Below, piece by piece: positions 39,808-52,451 of a stretch of 64,000 nucleotides of DNA (positions are counted from its first letter, which is position 1; every line of letters begins with the position of its first letter). Source of the stretch: Trichoplax adhaerens (taxonomy: Eukaryota > Placozoa > Uniplacotomia > Trichoplacea > Trichoplacidae); assembly GCF_000150275.1 (NCBI RefSeq), contig NW_002060943.1:11594878-11658877 (forward strand), read 5' to 3'. Under the pieces are notes generated by a model. It was not told where the DNA came from, did not search any database, and saw only the letters and a program-made list of their open reading frames with translations. The translations under genes and the position numbers were made by a program.

Positions 39808-42773
39808 TTATAAAAATAATATCAAATGAATATGGCAGAAAAACTGGCTTTGTGATATTGGCGCGTATAACCTATAGAGTACCTCGTATGGAATCTGGCT
39901 ATCTTCATTCTCAATCTGTTGATATTCAGCTCTTACAACGTTGTCTCTTATCTGTTGTAACATTTTCTGTTGATCTCTCACCAATGTTAAAGATGCTAGT
40001 AAATGAAAGCCACAGCCCAAAATGCAAGCAAACGGACAAATCAAAAGAGAGTATCGTAAAGCATAAGATTGAGCAGCTGGTCCTTCATTTGTGGTTATTG
40101 AATCTGCTATCTGCATATTAATAAAGTTTTCAAAAATTATCAAATGAATGTTTTTTAAAACTATATTATAGCCCTTATTTACAGCACTATTTGATACATG
40201 TAGCACTATCTGATCATAACTGACCGCTCCAACAATATACGAACTGGCAGAATCTCCAAGTACATGGCCCATTGCTATTTGAAAAGCTTCGGCTGTTGAT
40301 CGTCTAGCTGGTGGTACAGTGTACTACATTTGTGTAGTATAGATTGATATAAATTAAGATTTTCGATTAAAGGGATGTCCTATCGCTGTACTTACCAGAA
40401 GTATATCCGCTATAGGAGTACCGAGCATGAAGATGCTAAAGGAGGTGATAAATAGAAAGGCCTACAGGGAGATTTAAAAGAAAGTACGTATTGTAGGGCT
40501 AACAGTCACTAAGGTAATAGAGCAACATAACGTACCCATGCTACTCCCAAGTTCAGTCGTCCAAGCGTCAAACAAAGATATAGAGATATTCCTGAAGCCA
40601 ACATACTAAGGGCACATACAATAGCGTCACCTTCCATTATCTTACGTTTTTTTAAGTAATTAGCAGCAGCAGCCCCAGTTAATACGCCACATATCCCACC
40701 AACAAGTAGAATTACACCAAAGTATAACCCAATTCTAAGATCAGGTTGATCAAATAAGAGAAAAATTTTCATGATATAGGATTTTAATCATTGATACCAT
40801 TGTCATAAAATAGGAATGCTAGAGTGGTTGTCTTTGTGAATCTTGCAGACTATAGAGCATACGTACTGAGATAAAGTAGCGTAACCGGTTAAGCTAAGCT
40901 GTAAGTAGTATAAGGCGGATACAATCCAAAATGCTAATGCTCCTAGAGTAAAGAACTGGCAGGCGTATCCCAGGCTAGACAATACATATGTTGGCCTACA
41001 GCAAAGATTAGTGATTGAAAGCGATTAAATGACGATCATTCGTCAATATTCTTTCTATATTTCAGAGAATGTCATAAGATTATTACGTTTTGAGGATTGC
41101 TTTTATATCAGATATCCATGTGGTAGCTTCAAAGCCATGCCAATCTTGTGTCACGTTTGATTCTACCTCTGCTTTACCGCGTGGGGGATTTTCATTAAAT
41201 AATATGCTAAACACCGCTGTTAAAATTCCTAAACCAGGTGACACCTAATGAATAATAATTTATTATAAGGTCGAATCACGATTGCATGTACATGTATGAC
41301 ATTGTTACAAAACTACATTTCGATATGTACTTCTACTTATATACGAGTACGAATAATTGTAGTTACCCAGAAAGCAGCTCTCCAAGTTTTAGCAGCCATT
41401 GCTACAAATGTTCCAATGTATAGCCCTAGGGCTCTATCGTAATGTAAGGGTTAATATGATAAATTATATTAAATTATTGTAGTTGTTCGCAAAATAGTTA
41501 CTAATCATAAATATGAACTTTAGGATGTTGATAACGTTCAAAAAATTTATAGTGTATCCCATGCAGCCATGCTATTTTATGGGAATTTGTTAAGTTATCT
41601 TTCGTAAATTAAAATTACCCTCCAATTGGAACAGCTAAATAATATATTGCCAGTACGAGCGATCTCATTCTATTGGTAAATAGGTCAGCGATAATTGTAG
41701 GAGCAATAATACCATAACTAGCTTCACCAATGCCACTACATCCACGCAGCACCAAGAATAACCAATAATGCTAGTTAGGTGGAAAAATATGTCAAAAATT
41801 GAATACCATACGTATTTGTTTCATCTCCAGTATGCTAAATACCCGTTTCTACAAATTGTATTATTATACCATAGATACCTGATAGCCATCTGCTACGAAA
41901 GAAGAAGCAAACGTCACGGATGACCAAATAATTAATCCTGTAAACATCAAAATTTTGCGATTGTAGCGATCGCCCAAGAAGCCATAAATTAGAGCACTGA
42001 TCAAGTAGCTAATAACAAAAACAGTTTGGATTAAGCCGGCTTGGGTGTTGTTGAGGCTGAAGGCCTTCTTGATATCAGGTAAAACACCTACACGGAGTGC
42101 AACAATAAAAATAACCATTGGGTTTGACATAAAAATGGGCTTGTACTACGAACACAAAATGGAATTTTGCGCCTACAAATACTGTAATACGATGCAACAA
42201 ATGAAAGCACTCGTATCATATAGTATTTAATATGGCCAGAGCTTAATATCATGATGATTTTCTAGTATTACTGCATTGTATGAGCCAAAAATTTAGGATC
42301 TCATTGATTCGATAGGGTTTACAGTTTACATTACGAAATCCTCTTGAACTTTGATGCACGGTTGGCATTCGTAGTGTACTGTACAGTACAGTACTGTATA
42401 ATGCAGTAGTACTGACTGATATGCTGTCCTGAAGATTTTAAAACTCGCAAGTGCGCCCACTATATAGTATCAGACAGTAGGAGTACTACACTAATTTGTA
42501 AATTTAAATATTGATAATATCACTATTATCATTGTCATTACTTGGTTAATTACGTTAACTAATACTACGATGGTCATACTGTATTTGTCATTCGATAAAC
42601 GATTATTAATCTTTGATCTATTGATAGTTAAATGAATGAAGTTTTATATGAAACTATTTCTAGGCCTACTTTTGTCCATTACCTGATATAGTCACACGAT
42701 CCATGTTGTTCAGCAGGTTCATTAAGGTCAAGCTAATTACCGTACAGATAATCCGTTTATTATTTTCGGCCAT
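39808..42773 (-). CDS. Spinster-family MFS transporter, copy C
   Basis: Ten exons with the same layout as copy B: 42683-42773, 41879-42087, 41619-41770, about 41373-41439, about 41090-41247, about 40865-40993, 40536-40734, about 40396-40461, about 40227-40325 and 39808-40110. The sum of lengths gives about 490 residues in phase. Features: [23 protein letters not shown] (motif A), [49 protein letters not shown] and [20 protein letters not shown]. It is evidently a recent duplicate of copy B, differing mainly in the tail, which here runs about 25 residues further (ends HLILFL). A candidate donor GGTACTC at the tail could shorten it. Intron 1 contains a GTACW array. It is head to head with copy D. 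Confidence 0.92.
42371..42415. repeat. Short GTACW array in intron 1 of SPNS copy C
   Basis: About 45 bases of GTACA/GTACT units, 270 bases downstream of the first exon of the minus-strand gene. It is the only array of this family seen inside a gene in this window, and still close to a 5' end. Confidence 0.8.
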
Positions 42774-43129
42774 TGCAGTATGGACGAATTGGTAATGATT
42801 TGCAGAAAGGATCGCGATAGTAGCTACCTCTGCACTACAACTTAATGGTAGATATAACAATGCATCAACGACATCAGTTTCGGGTTATGCCATTTCATCC
42901 AAGCCTATTTCTCCATCGTTTTTGTGTACTGTTAGCTTATTACGCAGTGCGGATGCTGCATTGATCTGTATAATTCAGAAATGCAAACGTCTTTCTCTCT
43001 ATTTTTGAGTATTCCCCTGATGTTAAGAGATCTGCAGATTATAAGGGAGAATCAAGGCGTGTAAGTTTTTGCGATGGAAATCAATCAACTGACTGGGAAT
43101 CTTATTCATTGTACCGTACCGTAACGTAC

Positions 43130-43520
43130 TGGACTGAGTTCCTTACTCCTGACAAGGCACTAGACCTGAGAAAGGGTTCGGCTCGGTTCGGTCCGGTCCG
43201 AACCGTTATGATCTATTGAAGGCACTAAAGTACAGTATGGAAACTAAACTGCACTGTACGAAGTACTGTAAAGTATACAGTAGTACTACAGTATACTGTA
43301 CTGTACGTACTGTACTGTACAGTATGACGTCATGTAATCTGGCCTACAAAGCAATGGCTACAATACCGAGCTACAGTACAGACCTTATAACAATTCTTCT
43401 GGTACAGTGTAAGTACTGTACTGTACTGTACTGTATAGTGTTGACAGAAAAAACTACAGTACTGTACTGTACTGTACCGTAAACAAGGTGAAAATAATGA
43501 CGTTACCGTAAACAGTACAG
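43130..43520. repeat. GTACW array cluster with GC-rich palindrome, SPNS C-D divergent region
   Basis: Between two divergent SPNS genes. It starts with variant units (GTACC, GTAAC, GTACT, GGACT; near 43108-43137), then a GC-rich inverted repeat CGGTTCGG-6 bases-CCGAACCG (about 43182-43203), then GTACA/GTACT runs at 43229-43325 and 43400-43520. Open frames across it are repeat artefacts. Confidence 0.85.
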
Positions 43521-43903
43521 TACAACAATTTCCAAATTGGACCGTGACAGCGGCTCGTGTCGGCTACTATAGATACTGTTACAGGAGTAACAAATGACAT
43601 CTTCTCTATCTTTTAATTGTTGTTACTTTACTTTCTGCTTGGGATTAATTAAATCGATCACTTACTCGATCGGCGTTCTAATTTGGAAAAGTTTAGATGA
43701 AGAAGAAGCCGCTTGGTTTGACAGCGAATAGAATGCATTCTATATGAGCACAAGAACTACATACGTATCTACAACATAATTGAAGATTATCAATTTTCAT
43801 CAGTACTACTGTAGTACTGTCTATCTGGGACAGGTATTTTAAGTGATACAATTAATTATTGTTGAAACTCGTTGAAGGAAAGTTCAAGGAGAAAATCAAG
43901 AAA

Positions 43904-46900
43904 ATGGTGATGACAGCTAGGCAAGCGTATATAACAGTTGGGGTCCTCTTTCTCATCAATCTTTTAAATTACATGGATCGTTACACATTAGCCGGTACTT
44001 CAATATCATTACTGATATTACTACAGCTATCATTCATTGAACAAATTCGGTGCTATTTTATCTTTAACCTTAACTAAAAGCTAGAATTATGGTCAATCAT
44101 GGTGTGATGAACTTCACCAAATATAACTGTTAGGAAACTTTTCACTTCGATGAGCGTAGTCCAAGCGTACAGTACAGTACGACTATCAATGCTGTCCAAA
44201 ATAGCATGCTGTTACACTGTAGTTTACATAGTATTATTATCAATTTACCCGGTCTTCGCTTGAATAAATGATAAGATTAGCTGAAAGCTCAATTAAATTT
44301 ACTGGTTACAGTAGTTGATTTCCACTACCTTCTACCATGGACTACGACATTGTTAGTCCATGATTCTACATAGTACAGGTTACCATGCTTAATTGATATT
44401 ATTAGATTGTTGATGATATGCTCATAAGGATATCACATTATCATCTGATAGCATGATAAGATCAGAAATGGACGTTGTCTTCAATTTTCAATATCTGCTA
44501 AACCAGCTCACTATCCAATAGTACTTCCTCATTCATACTGTAGTCACTGTAGAACGTATATAAAAATAAATAATAAAAATAAATTTCTCTTAACGTATTA
44601 CTACTGTACAATAGGTGTACTTCCGATGATTAAGAAGGCTTTCGGACTTGATTTTGAAGTTGCTGGCCTGCTTCAGACTGTATTCATCGTTAGTTACATG
44701 TCTTTGGCGCCAATATTCGGCTACTTAGGTGATCGCTATAACAGGAAAATTATAATGGGTACTGGAATACTTATTTGGGCTGGGACAACATTAGCTACTT
44801 CTTTTGTTGCTGAAGGCAATAAGGCAAGTTACGATTGAGTCAATCTTGTGCTTTCTTTAACATATACTGTATACAGCGTGCAATATACATCTCTTAAATT
44901 TAAGTTAAACTACATACGCATCCAATGACCACTTTTAAAAGTTTCTGAACTTAACTGACGCCTGACGTATATCTTCACATACCGTAATAGCACTACTTTA
45001 CCATTGTTGTAAAACAATATTTATCGCTACAATTTTAATAGTATGGCTTATTTGTTAGTACAGTAAATTATTATTGCACTATTCGTGATGGCTTTTTATT
45101 AGAAGAAAGATTTAATTGAGTAAATCTCTAAAATTTTTAGAATGTATGGTTAATGCTGATTATTCGTGGATGTGTCGGTATTGGAGAAGCAAGCTATTCT
45201 ACTATCGCACCCACTATTATTGCCGATATGTTTAGCGGTCAGCAAAGAACGAAAATGCTAGCTTTTTTTTATTTCGCCATCCCGGTTGGAAGGTAAGAGT
45301 TAGATATCTACGTAAGATCACGGTATTTCATTTGGAAATGTTGTCAATTTTTGACTTATTGATGTAATAGCGGATTGGGCTATGTTTCTGGTTCACAAAT
45401 CGCAGCAGCAACGAAAAGCTGGAGATGGGCCTTTAGGGTATGCCGTAATTGTACACCTTAAAATATATGTAGTCCTTTAAAATAACGTTTCAATTTGTTA
45501 ACAGATAACTCCAGGGATCGCAGTTGTATTATCAGGGTTTTGTTTCTTTGTAATTACGGACCCTCCTAGAGGTCACTGCGAACAGGTGGCTCAAAATACT
45601 GAAAAGTATGAAGTTAAGGCCACAACTTGGAAAGCTGATATGAAAGCGTTACTTCGAAAGTTAGTAATTCTATTCCATTTAACTTCGATTAGGAAGGGAT
45701 ACAATAGTAAAAGTAAATATTTCATTTTGAAATCTTATCAACTTTCTTTTAAAATTACTGTATATTCAAACGCTGGTGAACTAATGTACCGAATGTACAC
45801 GTATAAAGCAAAACGTATGTTTGGACGACTATTGGCTTCACGTGTGTTGCTTTTACTACCGGTGCGTTAGCGTTTTGGGCACCCACTTATATTACTTCAG
45901 CTGAGTTAGCTCAGGGAATAACGTCTACCAGTAGGTTAGTACCAACTGTATATATTTTCAGTACGTTAACTTTACAGTTATGCTGAGATGTCATCTGATA
46001 TACATGATTAAAAATCCACTGAGTAATAAATTATAATTTTATTGACTTATGTTTTAATTTAATACAGCAAGATTTCAAGTGATTTCGAATTTCTTACAAA
46101 CTTAGTTTTCGAGATTTTTATGTGCATTAATTTTTACTTAATTTATTCTTTAATTAAAGTACTGGTTTGATCTTTGGCGCAATTACATGTGCTGCTGGTA
46201 TTACTGGAGTTCTTATCGGTGCAGAATCTTCAAGAAGATTTAGAAATCGTATACCATATGCTGATGCTATTATATGTGCAGTCGGTTTGCTAGCTTCTGC
46301 TCCATTTGTATATGTTAGTTTATTTTTGGCCGAAGTTAGTTTGCCTCTTGTGTGGGTAAGTGTTTTATAAGTCTTTAGCTTTACAACAGAAGTTTTAGAA
46401 GTTATGTTTGATGCCAATTAGGTACTGATTTTTATTGGTGAAGTTTTAATTAACTTAAATTGGACACCGATAGCAGATATACTACTGGTACGTAGATTAA
46501 AGGATATATTAGTTCCCATGAAAATACTAAAATTTTATTATGCAAATTTGAGAAATAATCTTTATAATAATATAATTTTATTATATTAGTATACTGTTCC
46601 CCCTGCAAGGCGGTCAACAGCGGAAGCATTCCAAATATTATTTTCCCATTTATTTGGGGACGCTGGAAGTCCATATCTAATTGGTGCAGTAAGTAATATC
46701 GTATGCTTATATATTTGAAATCTAGTACTGGTTTTCTAACATATCAGTCACTATTTGATATTTCTATTTGTCAGATTGCTGATTCTATCACAACCAATAA
46801 AGAGCCAGCCTTTCAAGCTTTTGCGCTGAAGTACGCCTTATCAATCACAACTTTTGTATGTGTACTTGGAGGAGCTGGATTTTTGATGGCTTCCTTTTCA

Positions 46901-47017
46901 TTAGAAAAAGACCGTAAGGAAGCTGAGTTTCAAACTGAGCATAATATTAAAAATCAGATTGAAAACTATGATGAAAGTATTCATGACGACGTGAGTATCG
47001 ATGTCAAAATCTGCTAA
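43904..47017 (+). CDS. Spinster-family MFS transporter, copy D (most SPNS1-like)
   Basis: Ten exons: 43904-43994, 44615-44823, 45141-45292, 45371-45437, 45505-45659, 45809-45934, 46160-46355, 46422-46487, 46590-46688 and 46775-47017; 467 residues in perfect phase. The ATG at 43904 is the first in frame. It keeps the canonical family motifs best: [23 protein letters not shown] (motif A), [46 protein letters not shown] and [24 protein letters not shown]1 exports lysophospholipids from lysosomes with protons; I infer copy D is the ancestral-type paralogue and A-C are derived duplicates. It is on the opposite strand to A-C and head to head with C. The intron after exon 2 has a GC donor (AAG|GCAAGT). 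Confidence 0.94.
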
Positions 47018-48370
47018 TTGTATTGTCTATTGCATGCATACTGTGCAGGTTCTATTGCTATTGTAATTATATCAATTTAAGTCTTTAATATTTCTGTTAC
47101 TTCTTTAACTTAATAGACTGCACCTATAATCTAATGAAGATAAATCTGGTATTTTGTAAATACTTTTCTTCTAACTACTATCAACTTGTATAAGATCTTG
47201 CAAGTATCGCTGGAGTGTATTGGCGCCTGGCTTACTATTGTAAATTAAAGTGATAGTCTTTTTGGCTGATCTTCCTAGATCAATTCCTTCGTTATGTTTA
47301 TCTAGCGAAATTTATACAGTATCCGTGTATGTTATACCATATACATATTACAGTTATTGATGATGATACCCCGTTAAATTTAATATTGTTATTGCCCTAT
47401 AATAATGAGTATCTTGTTACTATATACTGTAGTTATGTATGATTGCATAGCATTTAAAAGTTTAATACACGCTAACAGAAATTTTAATAGTTTTTATCGA
47501 ATGCATTAATGCATTCTAATTAAAACTTTTACAATGTTGCCTTGCTAGGTACTGATTCGGTACTTTGCGATTGGATATTTTATTATAAGATAAGATGTAT
47601 AGTCATTAAAGAATCACTTGAATTCTTCGATTTAACGATTAGTTGTAATTACCGCTGACAGTTAATACAGAAAGAGCAATTATTGATATTTAACGATAAC
47701 GGTTTTATTTCTGCATACTATAGCTATCTAACCAAGTGATAGTTTAAATTTATAGATATCTATCGCGAAAAATATTCGAAAAATTGAAATCTCAAAGTGT
47801 GATATTCACCCCTGATGCTCGAATAACCGGGAATAAAGTTGAAATTGCAATTTTTATAAATTACTAAAGAGCCAAGCTCTCCATCGCTGCTTGAATCAGA
47901 TTCAGGGCAGTGTGATTTTATCATTATTATTTAATTATACTAGATAACGATTCATAGTAATTTTAGCTGGCTATTGTCCGGCACGTGAAATTAATATTGC
48001 ATTACATCATTATCATAGTAAACGGCCCTGATCTCTGTCGATGTCCCAGATTCTTAGCTGAAAACGTTTAAAGTGATACTGTAATACGGTACTTACTAGA
48101 TCTTATAATTTGTATAACAGTTCTAGCTGTATTTCAGCGTATAATCCAAGACAAAGATTATGGAATGAACTTACAGTACCGTTAAAACAATCTAGCAGAA
48201 AATTATTATGTTACGAATTTGAAAAGTTAGCTGTGATAGTTCTGTCAGCGAAGTGGCTCGACGTTAAGCAAGTAATAATGTCTAAAATTAAAAATCTAAA
48301 ATCTAATCTATTCAGGGATTCAATACCATTAAGTTCATATTTCGTAACCCTAATTAATTAATTAATTAAT
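47018..48370. other. Intergenic, no gene recognised
   Basis: Between the SPNS copy D stop and the SRSF1 upstream array. An 83-codon open frame at 48110-48361 has normal-looking amino acid composition but no start-site, splice or family support. Nothing else seen. Confidence 0.5.
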
Positions 48371-48515
48371 TACAGTATACCGTACAGTGTACAGTACATT
48401 AGTTACGTTTTGTACAGTACAGTATACTGTACTGTACAGTACAGTACTGTAGCACAGTGTACAGTGTACAGTATACTGTACTGTAGTCCAGTGGACACTG
48501 GACTGTACTTTAAGC
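48371..48515. repeat. GTACW pentamer array upstream of SRSF1
   Basis: About 145 bases of GTACA/GTACT units, ending in variants (GTCCA, GTGGACACTGGACTGTACT) that show the GGACT form within the same five-base register. It follows a short (TTAA) run and ends about 425 bases before the SRSF1 start codon. Confidence 0.88.
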
Positions 48516-48940
48516 AGTCAGGCTAAAACGTCAAAGTGATTTGGCGCTTCTTGGATTTGGGTAAACGCTAGAATAGTCTAGACTGCCATCAGCAAAATCT
48601 TTCAGCCATCTTTACTTATTTCATGTAAGTATAAAAATTTGAATGATGTGAAGATGTTATCGTAGCTAAATTTCTCATTTTTTTTGACCTGGTATTGAAA
48701 TTCTCAGTTCTCATTACATTGCGTTATAATATATTATCCGTGTTGTACCCCATTATATTATGTCTCTAAATTGTACAAAGTAGGAGGTCTAGTATCTATG
48801 TATTAAAAGAAGTATACTTTGAAAACGGTAGATACTTGAATGATTACGAAGTGAAGGACTGTCCCTTTTTGGCATTTTCCCTGTACTCTTTTACTAACGC
48901 ATATATTATTCTTGTAAGCAGCTTAACAGGTTTATCAAAG

Positions 48941-50714
48941 ATGTCCCGTTACAATGAATGTAGAATTTATATTGGCAATTTGCCTTCGGATATAAGAGAA
49001 AGAGATTTAGAGGATTTATTTTATAAGTATGGCAAAATTTTAAGCATCAGCCTGAAAGATAATAGGAGAGGGCCTCCATTTGCTTTCGTCGAATTTGAAG
49101 ATAAGAGGTTAGATTAGTGATGCGTGTGCTACTCTGATGCAATTTTAGGTAGAACTATTACAAATGCAGGACTGACGGATATGTATAAGTTTTATGCAAT
49201 CTTTGAAATTATGATGTAGTTATTAAAGTTTGCAATGAACTTATTGAAAGAAAGTACTATATAATGATCTGTTCCGGAGGTCTGATACAGTACTACGCTA
49301 AGGTTGACTTTCTGCTGGTACTCTCTTGTATTGTAGAATTGAAAATCGCCAAGGAAAGTTTTGTAGTATCAGATGACAATTTTTTATCCATACGTAGAAT
49401 ATTTCTACTATAGTTTTATAAGAATGAACTGATGCAACACGGTTATCCGAATTTCCGCTAGTTGCTGTTTTCACTATTACGATAGAGCTACAGATTTTAT
49501 CAAAGTAATGTGTTCGACTTTGTTTGGTGTCACTTGTGATACTATCTTAAGTGTTATAAATTAGAAGTAGCTCCATTTCGACATTGATTATAACATACTA
49601 AAATCGTGCTCGGATTAGAATGAATATCTGAATTTTTTGGCTATTGTTTGCAATTGCACAATCCTTACTAAGTCGTACTATATTTATAGGGATGCTGAGG
49701 ATGCAATTGATGGCCGAGATGGGTACGACTTTGACGGCTGCAGGTTACGCGTTGAAGCTCCAAGAGGCGGTGGTGGCGGCGGCGGAGATTATGGTCGCCG
49801 TGGCCGTGGTAATGGTAGCGGCGGCGGTAGGGGTCCAGCTAGGCGATCTGACCATCGCGTTATTGTATCAGGGCTACCGCAAACCGGTAGCTGGCAGGAT
49901 TTAAAAGATCACATGCGTGAGGCCGGAGAAGTTTATTTTGCTGACGTTTATCGCGATGGAACTGGGGTCGTCGAATTCGCTCATTATTCGGATGTTAAAT
50001 ATGCATTGAAACATTTAGATGATTCAAAATTTCGCTCTCATGAGGTTAGCGTTTCAAAGGTCTTCTAGCATGACTTTATGTACTATTTTAATTATGTGCA
50101 TATTACGCAAGCTTTCGATGATACTATTAAGTACTACTGATAGGCATTCATATTTAAATTACTGTTCATATCGCTATTGATAGGGTGAAACTTCATACGT
50201 TCGTGTGAAAGAAGATAGAGGTAGAAGTCGGTCACAAAGTCGGCGCCGATCCAGTTCTGGATCTGCTTCATCCCGGCGTAGATCATATTCTAATTCCAGA
50301 TCACCGAAACGTCGATCCCGTTCTAGATCTAAATCTCCTAAGCGGAGATCCAGATCTCCTAGACGTCGATCACATTCTAGATCCAGATCTCCTAGACGTC
50401 GATCGTATTCTAGATCTAGATCTCCTAGGCGTCGATCGTATTCTAGGTCCCGATCTCCTAGACGTCGGTCGTATTCTAGATCCAAATCTCCAAAACGTCG
50501 ATCGTATTCTAAGTCAAAGTCACCTAAACGTCGGTCGTATTCTAGATCGAAGTCACCTAGACGTCGGTCATATTCTAGATCCAGATCACCTAGTCGCCGG
50601 TCTCACTCTAGGTCTCGTTCTCCTAAGGATCGATCAAGATCACGATCAGATTCGAAATCTGGTTCTCGTTCTCGTTCTAAGTCTCACTCGAGATCACGTT
50701 CACCTTCTAAATAA
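48941..50714 (+). CDS. SRSF1: Serine/arginine-rich splicing factor 1 (SF2/ASF) with enlarged RS domain
   Basis: Three exons: 48941-49107, 49690-50044 and 50184-50714; 350 residues (human 248). RRM1 spans about residues 7-85 ([23 protein letters not shown]1 [11 protein letters not shown]), then a Gly/Arg hinge (residues 88-113), then a pseudo-RRM (about 117-190) with the diagnostic heptapeptide SWQDLKD and [14 protein letters not shown]-like [14 protein letters not shown]. This combination marks SRSF1/SRSF9. The last 160 residues are an RS domain made of repeated [11 protein letters not shown] units, three times longer than in human SRSF1. It should act in constitutive and alternative splicing through exonic enhancers and be phosphorylated by SRPK and CLK kinases. 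An in-frame ATG at 48836 exists upstream, but the one at 48941 (MSRYNE) fits the family. Confidence 0.95.
50310..50625 (+). repeat. 33-base coding minisatellite in the SRSF1 RS domain
   Basis: About nine tandem units of 33 bases, each coding eleven residues of the form [11 protein letters not shown] or [11 protein letters not shown], with third-position changes between units (for example AGACGTCGATCGTATTCT). The units are close enough in DNA to suggest recent slippage or unequal crossing-over, while codon changes keep the Arg/Ser pattern. Confidence 0.88.
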
Positions 50715-52451
50715 TGTAAACCAGCTCCATATTACACCATGTAGATTAAAGAGGACATAAGCATATTATGTAATGATATCTTTTGTAATGTTGTAATAGA
50801 TCACCTTTATCCCTTGTTTTGCTAGTATCTTAAATCAAATTTAATACCATTATATATATAAGTGTTAGGCTATGGCTCCTTGCTGCCGTATCATCTTTAT
50901 GACTGGATTACGGGACGGCTGCTCTGAAATTTTTATTGTATCATCTTAATTACATTATGTTAATATAGTAAACATATCGTAATGTTGTTGATATATTGTT
51001 ACATGAAAATTAGAAAATTTGTATTTCTTTGCCAAATTTGCCAATAACTTGTTACCTTTACTTGTTGAGATTAGGATAGTACACTATAACGTTTGGACGG
51101 ATAAACTGAATGATAGACTTAAGGACCTTTTATATTTGACTTGTGGACTTAGCATGCCTGACTACGATGTGTTGTGCGTTCGTTCATATGTTTAACAAGG
51201 ATGATGGACTTTGTCGCATCATTGGAATGACAATGTCTTATTCGGATAATGATTCGGAAGTAATAATACCGAGTGACATGATCGTACGAGGAATTCAATA
51301 CGTAATCACGTTTTGTTAGTTTATTAGTAGCTTAGGCTAGATAACTACTTATAGTGCGAAGTTTGAATTTATCCATCAGATGTGCAGTCATATGAATTGC
51401 TTTTGAAATGTTTTCAACGTATCACCGGTGTTAGGGATTTGTTTTAAGAGATTTGTGTTGATATCTCTAGCAGATAACTATAAGGATGTTGCAACTAGGA
51501 TGAACACACATGGAGGATTTAGCTAGCATCAGGATACAGTGAAGATTATCGGATTAGTTATGCATTTCATGATTTAAAAGAATAGTGAAACGAATTGTTA
51601 CGATAATCGACGCAATTGGACGTATTCAAGCACGCTTTTAGTTATGGCAGTGCTGTAACATACGACAGCAGGATATGGTAGTACGGGTATTAAGAGATAA
51701 ATTAACCTGCCAGGATTTATGGTAATGTTTGCATGTACGATTTAATTACAATATGCATTTTTGCCACAATAAAACGAATACATCTTCCACAGTAAAGTGG
51801 GGATCATTGTGTGATTTCTATGGAAAACTTAAACCAACAGTAGAGATTTCAAGGATTGCAAATAGAGAAAATTTAATGATAGTTCTATCGTTGATTTACG
51901 TTACTAACACAGTATGTAATTATTGATGTACGAGTATATGCACATCAGTTAAAATCGCAATTTATTTTCGCTTTTATCATAATGATATCGTTACATGGGC
52001 AGAATCAATCATGTCCTCTAAGTAAAAATTTGCATGTACTCTTTCTTAGATAAATTTTCAGTTCGCGTCGCATCAAGGTTAATTGAAATGTACGATTTCC
52101 TTCACCGTTTCTGTTCTCCTAAGTCAGTAATGCTGTCGTCGTCAATCTACGAAAATGAAATAAAATGAATTAGTCAAGTAATCCTCTACTTAAATTAGTA
52201 AATAGAATACTGTATGCAAATATTCATGTGCATAAGCAAGTACTGTAATTACTTTGTAAACTGAAACTTTTTATTATCCTAGATAGTAGCGATGCTGAAT
52301 TGGTGCGTGATTATAATTAATTTTACTGGATCATAACGTGATGGTAGTGAAGAGATAGATTTAATATGTTCTATTATGTAAATTGGTGAATGTAAACATA
52401 TGTGTTGCAAAGTGGCAGCAAAAGCTGTGTATTTCTATTGGTTTATAGGAT
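50715..52451. other. Convergent intergenic region, SRSF1 and DENR 3' ends
   Basis: 1.7 kb with no recognisable exon on either strand and no GTACW array. It probably includes a long SRSF1 3' UTR. The open frame at 51729-51926 has no support. Confidence 0.5.

Noticed and set aside
48110-48361. 83-codon plus-strand frame before SRSF1
   Set aside because: No family resemblance, no convincing splice or start context. It could be a small gene but nothing supports it.
48836-48940. Upstream ATG extending SRSF1 by 35 residues
   Set aside because: SRSF1 proteins start just before RRM1. The extension is hydrophobic and unlike the family, so it is likely 5' UTR.
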